From contig JAPYXD010000755.1 of NCBI GenBank assembly GCA_030998225.1, positions 4,389,501 to 4,453,500 on the forward strand: 64,000 nt of DNA. The letters run 5' to 3'. The notes under the pieces were generated by a model, which ran no database searches, was not told where the DNA came from, and saw nothing but the letters and a program-made list of their open reading frames with translations. Made by a program: the position numbers and the translations under genes. The DNA comes from Diplolepis rosae (lineage: Eukaryota > Arthropoda > Insecta > Hymenoptera > Diplolepididae). This document shows positions 1 to 10,469 of this stretch, one piece after another (position 1 is the stretch's first letter; the number at the start of each line of letters is the position of its first letter).

Positions 1-1010
1 CCGCGACAAACTACAGCCATCAGTCTTGTATTTAACGTGCCCGAGAAAGTCCCCTAGAGACCTATATGGCGAGCGTTATTGATCTTACTCGCAATTTTAT
101 CACCGGTACAATATGGCGACGACTCACCCGAACCGTCTCGCGTCACAATCAATTTAGCTGCAATGTCGGCGTCTTATATTATGCAGGAGTCAAAATGGCG
201 TCCTTTCCCCAAAATCAGTACATGTGTTGGGTGGCGGCAAATATTAAGCATGAAAAATAATGTTAAGCATGAACAAATAAGCGTGCTTCGCAGCCGGGAT
301 GGCGTGCACCAATCACAGTTTAATACTAATCACCGTGGCAGCCTGAGACAGCGTACACCATGGGCAGGTAGTCTAAAGGATGGCAGCCTGGGCAGCGTAC
401 ACCATAGAGTAAGGAAAGAGGTAGCTTATGCAGCGTACACCTCTTATTAAGGATGGAGTGTACCGTGTCTACGCCTGGGGCAGAGGACTAGAGCACGGGT
501 GGAGGTACAAAAGAAGATGGTGGAGCCTGGAGCAGCTTTCCCACCGAAAGTCGGACCTACTCCTGGAGCCGAGATGGCCTACCCAGCGAGTTGATCGCAA
601 AAGTTTCAAATTATAATGCGGGAATTCTTCCAGAGCCGAGATGGCGAACCTGGAAGATTCTCGTCGAAAAATATTACCCTTGATGACTTTCTTGGTGGCC
701 CTTTGGCTGCTTCCTAGGTGTCTATCGGGTTGTGACGCCCTGGCTGGAGATCCTCAGATCCCGGCTGGCGGTAACGCTGAGAATTGAGTGCGCTCGATTA
801 TAGATACGCGGTTTCGGGTCTACAGCAGGTAAGCTCGCGGTGCGAGCCTAGCGGAAGCTGTCGGTACCGCTACCCCTGAGTTCCTACTGAGCTGCGTGTA
901 CTATATCTTTAGTATATTTTGGGCGCCATCAGCTGACGTGAATTGTGACCATTTCAATGTATAACATAGATGTTACGAAGCGATGACACGCGGCGCACGA
1001 TATGGGGTCA
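1..1010. other. unassigned GC-richer block with repeated 12-mer
   Basis: No convincing gene. The 12-mer gcagcgtacacc or a one-base variant recurs three times between about 345 and 445, and variants of gccgagatggc recur between 290 and 650. The block is clearly richer in G and C than the AT-rich DNA after 1010. It could be the end of an unrecognised transposable element; I cannot place it in a family. Confidence 0.3.
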
Positions 1011-2269
1011 AATAAAAAAAAGGGTAATTTAAGTGCTACAATGCTATGACTGGCGCTTGTGTTGGTTTGTAAGTTCTATTTTTTTCTTTGTAACCATTTA
1101 TCCATTGCTTGCTAATTTTAAGGAAAGATTTGATTGTAATATTATTATTGCATTATATTCAGTAAGCATAAGTAATGCCGATGAATTTAGATAAGGAACC
1201 AAAAACGGAAGAAAATTTAAATTCGAAAGTAGTGTCGCTACGTAATTGAAGGGCCACCAGTAATAACTCGCCGAGGGTTCGAAATGGCGGAAAACTATTT
1301 TCCACGCATGAAAATTGTGATAAAAATTTTATTTCGGTACTTTACGAAACCAGAAATACCGTTTTGTAGAATTTGTCATGACGCATTTTCTATCTTAATA
1401 CAATTTTTATGCAGCCCTAATAGTTTTTTAGATAAAAATATGAGTCACTCAATTTTTCGTCATAAAAATGATCGAAAATCAGTTTTAAAAACATAAATTA
1501 CTATTGCTCGGTCAAATTTTGACCAAATCGTTTTTTTCTTATCACCAGAAGTGGAATACTTTAGCGGAGCCAATGTTAAGCGGTATTTTGTAAAGAAAGA
1601 GTCCTTCGGCTGAAATAATACCCTAACGAAAACGGAAACATATAAGGAATTCATAGACATTAGAAAATAAAATATCATTTCTCAGCTACGAAATTTATAT
1701 TCCAGAAATACAGTCGACTAAGAAAAGTTCTGAGTACAGTAACCCAAAATTATTACGAATACGGGTTATAATAGAGTGACACGTTTAGTTGCGAACTCCA
1801 AAAAACTATAGACATTACGAAGGGGAAAATATCAACCATAAGTAGAAAATCAAAGTTGCTGTCAATGAAAATAATATTATTTTTTTTGATGTTACATAGA
1901 TCAGGCCGAATTAAAAAACAAAATGGCGAATAATAAATTAACAGAACCTCCTCAGGAAATCCGCTCAGGAAAATTTGGGTTTCGAGGAAGGAAGGGGGCT
2001 TCCAACTACCGAAATAAATTTTAGCAACGTAACGGTAAGACAGTCGATAACTCGAAGCAATAAAGAAACAATTTCCAAAATAATGAACCTCTCTGCAGAA
2101 CACAGTAGAGGTTTTATTCGGGTAAATCCAGAAACCCCACAAAACAGATATTAGGTTGGCAACGAAGTTATTTCGTTCTTTTTCATGATTTTCAAAGCAA
2201 GTTTATTATTACCAATAACAAAAAAAAAGCGAATTTTTTTAATATTAAAAATCACAAAATTAAAATATA
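1011..2269. other. AT-rich DNA, no gene seen
   Basis: Only short open frames without recognisable motifs occur here on either strand. I see no RNA gene and no transposase motif. Confidence 0.5.
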
Positions 2270-2272
2270 CAT

Positions 2273-2830
2273 CCTGTCGAAAAATTTCTCGATAAGAATG
2301 TGTAGAGCTTATTTAGCTAAACAATTTTTCATCTAACAGTTTTTTTTGTATCTCACATATTTTGTCTAAAAAATGGAATTTTTGAATTTTAATAGTATTT
2401 TTTGGAATTGAAACAAAAAATATTTGTTTTATCAGAAACTGCGTCAGACAAAATTTGTAGACCTTTTCAAAACGAACAACTTTGTATTCTTACGTTTTTT
2501 TCGTATTTCGAATATTATTGTTAAAAAATTGAATTTTGGATTTTCAATATATTTTTTTTTAATTAAAAAGAAAAATATGCATCTTATGAAAAAATGTTAC
2601 AATTCAAATTTGTAGGTCTTTATGTAGAAAATAATATTGTATCATAACGTTTTTTCGTATCTCGTATAATTTAACTGGAAAATGGAATTTTGATATTGAC
2701 TTTTTTCGAATTTGAATATGCTGTAACATTTCTAATTTTGATTTAATCAAAAAATGTTATCTGGATAATTTTTAGAGATTTATGAGCACTATCAAAAAAC
2801 AGTATTGAAATTTTTTATTTTAAAAAAAAA
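2273..2830 (+). repeat. degenerate ~153-bp tandem repeat, about 3.5 units
   Basis: Successive units begin near 2273, 2427, 2579 and 2735, so the spacing is 152-156 bp. Each unit holds, in order, a start resembling 'atcagaaa/atgaaaaaa', a 'tgtagaccttt'-like block, a 'cgtttttttcgtatctcg'-like block and an 'aaaatggaatttt' block. Identity between units is modest. Such arrays are common inside insect DNA transposons, but no transposase is attached here. Confidence 0.55.
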
Positions 2831-2869
2831 TTATTTTCAAAAACACAAAAGTAGTGCTTAATCCCTCAA

Positions 2870-3085
2870 TTTTGATTGGATGTGGCTGGTTAACGAACTT
2901 GTCCTTACTTTTTCGGCTCCGATAAAGTGTACCAAAGCTCAATTCAATCTGATAATTCTGTCGAGAGTTATGCCGCACACGACCTACAGACAGACAGACA
3001 GACGGACAGACAGACAGACACTTTCGTAAAAACCCTTTTTTCTGACTCAGGGGGTCTCAAAACGTAAAGATTTGATGAAAATTTC
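2870..3085 (+). repeat. interspersed repeat with GACA microsatellite
   Basis: An imperfect (GACA)n run occupies about 2985-3021. It is followed by a block reading 'cactttcgtaaaaaccc' and 'ctcaaaacgtaaag'. The same block occurs inverted at 46956-47018, so this is a dispersed repeat end. I suspect a non-LTR retroposon 3' region but no coding part remains. Confidence 0.5.
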
Positions 3086-3087
3086 GA

Positions 3088-3830
3088 AAGTCATTTTTCA
3101 CATAAAACCAATACCTTCTCATCCATGATGAGAATGTAATAATCAATTATGTATTGAATATTTTGTTCCATGACCTTTTGCCATCTTTCAGACAGCTTCA
3201 TAATTCCACTTTCGTAGAAAGTTTGGTTCTTAGTGGCAAAGAACTGAATCAATCCATTTTTGACAGCCTCATTTGAATCGAATGTTTTTCCATTCAAATG
3301 ATTTTGAAGTGAAAGTAATAAATGATAATCGAACGGTGCAAGGTCAGGACTAGACGGTGGATGAGGTATCACTTCCCAGCCTAACTCCAATAATTCTTTG
3401 GAAGTGACCAAAGTTGTATCTAGTCTGGCCTTACCTTGATAGAAGATGACGCCTTTACGAGTTGACACATCTGGCCGCTTTTTCTTGATTTATTTGTCCA
3501 ATTTCATTAGCTGGCGACATTAGACATTCGATTCAATTGCTTTGAACCTTAGGAGCAGCTCAAAATAATCAATACCTTTGAAATCCCAACAAACACTCAG
3601 CATACCCTTCTTTTGACGAATATCGGCTTTTGATGTCGATTGTTCAGGCTCATCTCGCTTGCATCATGATCTTTTTCGCACTAAGTTATCGTAAAGAACC
3701 CATTTTTCATCGCCCGTTATGATTCACTTTATAAATAAATCGGTCTCGTTAGGTTTTACCAGTGAATTGCAAATGGAAATTCGTTTTTGAGTTGAATTTC
3801 GTTCAAAGACAAATCACGTCAGGGGAGCAA
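3088..3830 (-). pseudogene. mariner transposase remnant
   Basis: Mariner transposases cut and paste DNA using a D,D34D catalytic triad. On the minus strand the C-terminal 125 residues are open from 3468 to 3091 and contain HPPSSPDLAPFDYHLL, which carries the third catalytic aspartate. Upstream, in other frames between 3480 and 3800, are the first-aspartate motif ITGDEKWVLYDN and a KKGMLSVCWDFKG segment. The second-aspartate motif (HQDNARPH type) is not visible. Frameshifts and stops separate these pieces, and the N-terminal DNA-binding third is missing. No terminal inverted repeats were found. Confidence 0.85.
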
Positions 3831-4429
3831 TTTTACGCGAAAATTGCTATACATACTAATGAAAGATAACTGTTTTAAATTTAAAATATCACGATTTACA
3901 ATGAACAATTTTTCCATATTTTTAATAACTTTTTAATAAGTAATTGACATTATTATGAACTTCTCAATAAGCTAAATCACCAGATTTTCAGTGGTAAGTG
4001 TGAAAACTACTCAAGAAAGATAATCTGAAAAAAAAAATTCACTGTCCGCCATTAGTTTGTATGGAAATAATTTAAATCCGAAGCATGGCGCAGCGCGTAG
4101 CTTGCGCACGGCCACGCGCCGTGCAGCGACACATGCAGAAATGAATGACTAATTCCTCCTTTCAAATACGACTCGCGATTTCGAACGATTGGAGAGATTT
4201 GTGTGCGGTTGAAACTATGAAGTATTCACTTAAATGTTTATCAATAAAAAAAAGTATTTAAAAGTATTATACATTACATAAACCATAAAACGACTGAGCG
4301 GTTAAATTCATCAAAATTACTAATAGTCGCATGACTTTTACTTCTTAACATTTCTTACTACTAAGTTATTTGTAATTTTTTGATCATCTGAAAATACTTT
4401 TCATACGAACTTCTGTGTATCGACAGGTG
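3831..4429. other. no gene; short GC-rich palindromic patch
   Basis: Mostly AT-rich non-coding DNA. Positions 4083-4133 form an island of GCGC-type sequence with local self-complementarity (gcgcagcgcg, gcgcacgg, cacgcgccgtgc). Function unknown. Confidence 0.3.
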
Positions 4430-6871
4430 CGTAGTGGTAATATTGACATGTATTTTTAATCGATACGGCTTTCTCATATCTTGGTTTCATTTGTTCAGCA
4501 TGCACGTCATGTTCTTTTTGAGAACAAGAATCAAAATTGATTTTCTTGAAAAAACTTCATGCATATTCAAACAAAGCTTTTGGTGTTGCTATGTGTTTAC
4601 TATTATGGTGCTGCAAGCTACATATGTACGTGTGCTTTTTCACAGTTACTCCGATACCATCACAGGCGCCTTTACTATGAGACATAGCGAAAAAAACCCA
4701 TTCAGCCTAAACGTTAAGGGGGGATTCTGCTATAATCGATGAAAATCTTTGTTTAATTTTGCGCGTGGATAGGAAAAAACCATTGATGTTATCAACACAC
4801 AAATTGAAACGCATTTACAGCTTTATTTATATAAGTAGATAATAAAAGAATTTGGTGCAAAATTTGTGTTCAAACATCATATTTAGACATGCAAAGCAGG
4901 GCCTGCCTTCAGCGCAGAGGCAAACGATGTGACAAGTAAACCCTCAGGAGATGTTTCTATAACAAAAAAATGTCAATAAATTAGTTTCATAATTGCATTT
5001 ACTCGTCCTTCACGTTTTTGTTTTTTGCAAAAAAACATTTTTTTCCCAAAATTCTAGCGTGAAAAAGAAATAAGTCGATTTTGCGCAAACTATTTTTGGC
5101 AAGAAAAGTATAGAAATAATTTTGTTTTTCAAATCAGCTCTTCGTGAAGGACTAGAGGATATTATTATCTATAACTGAAAGAAAGATTTATGGAAATTAG
5201 ATGAGTAGTTTTTCAGCAACTTTTCACACCGTTCGCCTCTGCGCCGAGAACAGGCCCTACTTTGCATGTTTAAATATGATGTTTAAACACAAATTTTGCG
5301 CCAAATTCTTTTATTGTCTACTTTTATAAATAAAGCTGTGAATGCGCTTCAATTTTTGTGTTGATAACATCAATGGTTTTTTTCCTATCCACGCACAAAG
5401 TTAAACAAAGATTTTCATCGATTATACCAGAATCCCCCCTTAAAATCAGCTTTGTGATTAACCAAATTGATAAAGTTAAATTTTTTTTATATACTGTGAT
5501 CCTGTTCCATTTGAAAAATATATGAATTTCCTCACGTTTTCTTCTCCGAATTTTCCTTTTAAAAATGCAATCAGTTTCGAATTGAAGAAGTGCACTGAAT
5601 CGGCATCTTGGGTAATTTTCTCATAAATAATCACATAATTGATGTGTTCCATTTTGCTATTTTTCTTGTAATAAATAACATAAAGATGTAATGTTTCCTG
5701 GTTATTAGCCTAATGCTGTGATTGCATAGCATGTTGTACATGCAAAGTGTAGTTCATAGCAAAATCTAAGGCGACTACGAAGACTTCCTCAGCGGCCAAT
5801 TGATTTTGATTGAGCCCTGGGCACATTTTGCAAGTAGATAAGTAGCACGATGAATTTGGTTTGGGACAAACTGAATATTTTATGAAAGTTTGATAGGTCT
5901 CCGTGAAAACAGCTCCTCTTTCTTTCAGTGCTTGCTCTGTCCCACATTATTTTAATTTCATGGTCTGATGAGACTTACATACACAAACATTGTGGGTTCC
6001 TTTTTTCCGGCTCAGATTCATTCAGGAGGCTTGAGCTTTCGAAATTTTGTGAAACCTATTTTATTTCCAGGATTTTTTCTATAAATTCTTCACGCAGATT
6101 TTTTATACTGCTGAATAGTAGTCTTTTCGATGTAACGATTTTTTCACCTTTCTCGTCATAATACGTAACACAATCTTTTCTACCTGGTATTACTCGACTG
6201 ACCTCGTCGGATAAATAAAATTTTCTAACTTTTTCCCGCATAGAATCTGACAGTTTTTTACCTTTCCTCTTCGGAGGGCCTACAGCGAATCCATATTTTG
6301 TTGCTAATTTCTTTGCACAAGTTATTATTCGACGTGATACTCCAAACTCATGACAAATCTTTTTCATGGGCCAATTAGCGGGGATCGTTGTCAGCACTCG
6401 AATTTTTCCTGATCGAGTAGTTTGTGCTGCTGAACCAGCTTTGGTATTTTCTATAAATTTATGACTTTGATTGTTATTTTCAACCTTACCCACATTGTTA
6501 TTGTTACCATTCAAAACTTTATTCACTCTTGTTTTCACGTTTTCTTTTTGTTTTGAGAGCATTCTCATACAAATACATACAAATGGAGGATCGGTTTTCA
6601 GATTACCGTCTGTGTCCATTTCAACTTCAGCAGGTTCTACAAGATCAGTCGATTTTGGCTGAGAATTCGGTGTCACCCATTTTTTTGGTGGGCTTTTTGT
6701 CAACACTTTCCTGCTTTTGTAGATTGCTCTTTTGCAAGAACTATATATGTGTAGCCTCAACAAATTTTTGAACCTCTCTTCCCGTTCAGCTGTTATTAAA
6801 ATCAAATTATTACGAATACACGAATAATTGGCTTTTTCCAATGGATTGCAACAATATCGAGCTCTAGCCAT
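4430..6871 (-). pseudogene. decayed multicopy gene of unknown function, split by a foldback element
   Basis: The N-terminal 271 residues are open from 6871 (ATG) to 6056: a Lys/Asn-rich region, then a segment with CHEFGVSRRI and a PGRKDCVTY motif. Past a stop the reading continues in shifted frames down to about 5445, with a GFTKFRKLKPP segment and a YFSNGTGSQY segment near 5490-5530. After the 4718-5439 insertion it resumes at 4717-4430 with motifs resembling ATSHSKGACDGIG and TPKALFEYA. I remember this motif order from repeated, uncharacterised metazoan proteins usually predicted in transposon-rich genomes; the biochemical role is not known to me. Order and strand of the pieces show one gene broken by frameshifts and one insertion. 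Confidence 0.6.
4718..5439. mobile_element. foldback DNA transposon with TTAA target duplication
   Basis: The two ends are inverted copies of about 210 bp: left 4718-4932, beginning GGGGGGATTCTGCTATAATC, and right about 5228-5439, ending in its complement. The flanks are TTAA at 4714-4717 and at 5440-5443, a clean 4-bp duplication. TTAA duplications are used by piggyBac and Kolobok transposons; the G-run terminus fits Kolobok better, but this is inference. The ~295-bp loop holds no gene, so the element is non-autonomous. It sits inside the coding sequence of the 4430-6871 pseudogene. Confidence 0.85.
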
Positions 6872-6894
6872 CTTGGAGAATGAAAATATTTCTC

Positions 6895-7335
6895 GTGTTA
6901 CAATAAACTATACTCACATTACGATAAAATGTGAATAGCTGAGCGAAGGTGCCAAAAGTGGTTTGCTCGATTTAAAAGTGGTGATTTTGGCTTGAAAGAC
7001 TAAGAACGTCCTGGGCAGCCAAAAAAGTTTGAAGATGAAGAACTGGATGCATTACTCGATGAAGATTGTTGCCAAACACAAGAAGAGCTCGCAGAATCTT
7101 TGGGAGTCACTCAAGCAGCCATTTCAAAATGTTTAAAAGCAGCCGGATACATTCAAAAGCAAGGAAATGGGGTTCCACATGAACTCAAGCAGACAGACGT
7201 TGAAAGGCGGTTTTGCATGTCCGAAATGCTGCGGGAACGCCACAAAAAGAAGTCATTTTTGCATCGGATTGTTACTGGTGATGAAAAATGGATCCATTAC
7301 GAAAAAAAACCGCACGAATTAAGTTATAGATCCAA
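6895..7335 (+). pseudogene. mariner transposase, 5' part only
   Basis: Starting near 6935 the plus strand encodes the helix-turn-helix region of a mariner transposase (WFARFKSGDFGLKD, then an EELDALLDEDCCQTQEELAESLGVTQ segment). From 7100 the open frame continues through QGNGVPHELKQ and KKKSFLHRIVTGDEKWIHYE, the first-aspartate motif. Family resemblance ends at about 7320 and the rest is absent. One frameshift near 7010 separates the halves. Both termini are missing. Confidence 0.85.
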
Positions 7336-7418
7336 TATTTTCATATCTTTTGATGAATACAAACAATGTATCATTGTGATGTTAGCAAGTAGGCACATTT
7401 AACGCTCCTTGACTTATG

Positions 7419-7441
7419 TTTCTTAGTATAAACTAAGAAAT
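7419..7441. other. short perfect hairpin
   Basis: tttcttagt and actaagaaa are complementary arms around a 4-5-base loop. It lies at the junction between the mariner fragment and the start of the Jockey-type element. No function is implied. Confidence 0.35.
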
Positions 7442-8006
7442 TTTCGTCTGGACAAATATCCAGGAAAATGAAGCGCCCGTTCGGTCAGGTCACCGCGATT
7501 GGCTGATAGACTCAGGAGAGGGTAAGTTGCATGCAAGCCCCTTTTTTCTCCATCGGTCAATCAGACCAATCGACTTGTACTCTCGAGTACAGCGCATCGT
7601 TAACGCAGTTTTCTCTCAACCTATTCTCACTCACCCTCATCAGATCATTCACATCACATCATTGATCAAAATCATCCACTTCCGGCTCTCTATCCAGAAG
7701 TATATATATAAAAACGTGTATCTACCATCATTACCTTAGCTACAATACGTGGCTACCAACAGCTCCTTCAGCTCGGTTCTCACTCTCCCCTTACTAGCTG
7801 TCGGCTCTCAAGCCCTGGTTTTGGGAGGGGAGTCTTGCAGTGATGCACCCCCCCCTTCACAGGATTTCCTTGAATCGTATCCCCAAAGCCACGCGCCATG
7901 AACACCTCAATTTCCTCTCTTTCCACTTCGACTACCCAACCCCCCACTCAACTAACACCTGTCTACTTTCCGCACTTCGCCTCCCTCAAAATCCAATGGC
8001 ACCAGC

Positions 8007-8400
8007 ATGGACACTGAAAAAACTGGAACCTCTTTTGTCTCTCCATCAGAGAATAACATAAACATCGAGGACTTTGAAACCATAAAATCTAGACGCTCCA
8101 AACGTGAGCGCTCTTACAGCACCACCAAATCATTCATCCCCACACACTCAGAAGATGACGACTCTATCTTCTCCACCTCTTCTGACGAAGATGAACCCGT
8201 ACCCAAGGAACGGAGCCCCACACCAATCCGAATCTTTCGCAAAGACCTGTGGCCAAAAATACACCAGGCTATCCTGCAAGCTGATATCCCTATCCGCTCA
8301 GCAAAAAATACTATTGACGCCATTCTCGTCTAACCTAGAACCGGTGATAGCTTCCATGCGATTACAATAAAACTGGAAAAACACGATATTACTTACACCA
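8007..8400 (+). pseudogene. Jockey-type ORF1 (gag-like) N-terminal fragment
   Basis: The frame opens at ATG 8007 and runs 108 residues to a TAA at 8331; the same frame then continues about 20 residues (RTGDSFHAITIKLEKHDITY). The first 75 residues are Ser/Asp/Glu-rich and low in complexity. The later part matches the region just before the RNA-binding knuckles in Jockey-family ORF1 proteins, where a conserved Leu-Glu...Tyr-x-Thr pattern occurs. The knuckles are deleted. ORF1 proteins bind element RNA. Confidence 0.6.
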
Positions 8401-9705
8401 CGAATGTTACCCCTTTCCTAGCCTCGACCAGTTCACCTCCTTTCATGAACACGTCTCAAAAACTGTTCAGGACTTCACTGCGGCAGATAAGGTTTTTCCT
8501 TCCACCTCTACCAGAGAAATCTCTGACACTATCCGCTCTTTTCGTAACAGAAAAGCCCCCGGCAACGATACCATTGGTAGCGGTGTCCTAAAAATTCTCC
8601 CCCGCAAGCATGTTTTGGCTATTTACAACATTTTTAATGCAATGATGCGGCTAAAATATTTCCCTTCTCCTTGAAAGAAGACCACTGTTATCTTTCTTCC
8701 AAAACCAGGAAAACCTCTCAGCTTAGCCTCCAGCTATCGTCCCATCAGTCTACTCTGCATTCTTAGCAAAGTAGCTGAAAACATCATCCTCACCCGATTT
8801 GACGAATTTTTCTCGCTAAACAATATATTACCCAACTGCCAGCACGGTTTCTGAAATCGTCATGGTACAGCCCACCAACTTCTGCGTGTCTCTTAATACA
8901 TTGCCGACAAACTCAACAAAGGTAAACACACATCCATGCTTCTTCTGGACTGGAAGCAGGCTTTTGTCAGAATCTGGCACGATGGTCTTATCTCTGAACT
9001 CATCGGGCCGACATTTCCTCACTGCCTCACTACTACATTTCTGTCGATGATAAAATTCTAACTGCCCAGTATGCCGACGACGTCGGCTTCCTTCAAACTT
9101 CCAAAGTTATAAATCACTGCTCTTCCCGCATGAACAGATTTACTCGAATTATCCTCTATTGGTACTCCAAGTGGAGGTTTGAGATCAACAAGTCTTAATT
9201 CGAAGCAGTCTTTTTCTCTCGCTGCATGCGCACGCCTTCCAGGTACATTGTCAACTCTTTTCCAATCGAAGGAAGCAATTCCGTAAAATATCTCGGAGTC
9301 ATCTTCGACAAGAGACTCACCTCGTCCAAACAAATCCTCACCACCCACCACAAGGATATCGGTGCTCTCACTTTACTCAAACCTTTCTTTAATAATTATA
9401 AAGTTCCCCAAACCACCAAAATCCGAGCCTTTAACGCCATAATTAGGAGCATTTGCACCAATGCGTTCCCAATCTGGGGCTCTGTCACCCCAAATCTCCT
9501 GTCAAAACTCCAAGGCACTTATATGCGCCTTCTCCGTTCTGCTTTGAACATCTCCTATTACATACGCAACAAGAAAATCCTGACAGAAACCAATCGTCTC
9601 TTCATCACTGAAGCAGCCCTATCTTTTGCTGCAAACCTTCGCTCCACAGTGTCCAACCACCCAAATCCCAGAATCAATGTACTCGCAAACTATAAGAGTT
9701 GGAGC
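8401..9705 (+). pseudogene. Jockey-type reverse transcriptase
   Basis: The fingers/palm begin near 8420 (QFTSFHEHVSKTVQDF) with RKAPGNDTIGSGVL at about 8550 and SSYRPISLLCILSKVAENII near 8730. A deletion near 9045 removes part of the palm. The catalytic box appears as AQYADDVGF (YADD) at about 9065. The thumb is open from 9226, with SVKYLGVIFDKRLTSSKQ and a following helical region to about 9700. Stops at about 8671, 8851 and 9198, plus frameshifts, prevent expression. The enzyme would copy element RNA into DNA at the target site. Confidence 0.8.
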
Positions 9706-10282
9706 AGTCCAGTCCATTGGAGCAGCCGAGACGACTCACGACCCCTACCTCGACTTGAGCAGAGGCGTCCGCAGGGAGACGTTGCCTCCCCGAACCAAGA
9801 CGTTGAAAGTTCGAGGCTGGATCTTCAGAGACGTTCTCCTAACCAGTCATATACCACCAACTTCCGACGCTCCACTACCCTTAGGGAAGGACTCAGGATC
9901 TCAAAGCGGAGATGTTTCAAATCTGAGGCCAGATTTGAAAAGACGCTGCACCCACGAAACCGTACCGCCCACTTCCGACGCTCCACTGCCGAATCCACAC
10001 CCAGCCAAGACAAGACGAACCGCCCGAGAAGTCACACCGCTTCGAGGAAGCCAGTGCATGGACATCGTCACTCCGACCCTGCACCGTCTTCCTCCAACAC
10101 CAGGAAACGGGGTGGGCTCCCAGGATATTCCGACGCCGAACGCCAACGAGGACTTCCTTGACATCCCGAGTCCCTGTTCCCCGATAAAAGCCGCTGCATC
10201 ATCACGGGGAACAGCGTCTCTTAAGTCCAGCAAACGGAATGCGTTCCGGGAGCTTTTCGAAGAGGATTCGGACAGCGAGTGA
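9706..10282 (+). pseudogene. Pro/Ser-rich acidic C-terminal tail of the Jockey-type ORF2
   Basis: An open frame (218 residues when counted from 9626) ends at a TGA at 10280. It is rich in Pro, Arg and Thr and ends RELFEEDSDSE. The phrase PPTSDAPLP occurs twice about 50 residues apart, with the DNA around it also similar, so a short internal duplication is likely. I know no enzymatic domain in it. Codons are much more GC-rich than those of the preceding RT (for example 9880-10230). It may be the natural tail of the element or sequence from a different element joined on. Confidence 0.45.
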
Positions 10283-10469
10283 TGACATTCAGTAAAATGT
10301 AATCTTAGATGGAGATATCAATTTTAAATATTAGATATCATATTCGTAACAATAAAAATAATTGAATAATCATTATGGTTAGCATGTTCAATTTGAAGGT
10401 CGACGCTCAATAAACAAAGTTAACTTTGTATACAAAGAGAGAAAATATGGCAACTCAATTGTAGTTCAA

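Larger units (their letters stand above)
7442..10320 (+). mobile_element. Jockey-clade non-LTR retrotransposon, internally deleted
   Basis: From left to right: an untranslated leader of about 560 bp, an ORF1 start at 8007, a deletion, reverse transcriptase from about 8410 to 9700 and a proline-rich tail ending at 10282. The endonuclease and the second half of ORF1 are lost. There is no RNase H. The 3' end is AT-rich (10283-10460) without a clear poly(A). Neither boundary is fixed by target duplications. The RT motifs (KAPGNDTIGSGVL, SYRPISLLCILSKVAE, AQYADD, VKYLGVIFDKRL) place it with Jockey/CR1-type elements rather than with the R1-type elements elsewhere in this window. Confidence 0.8.
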
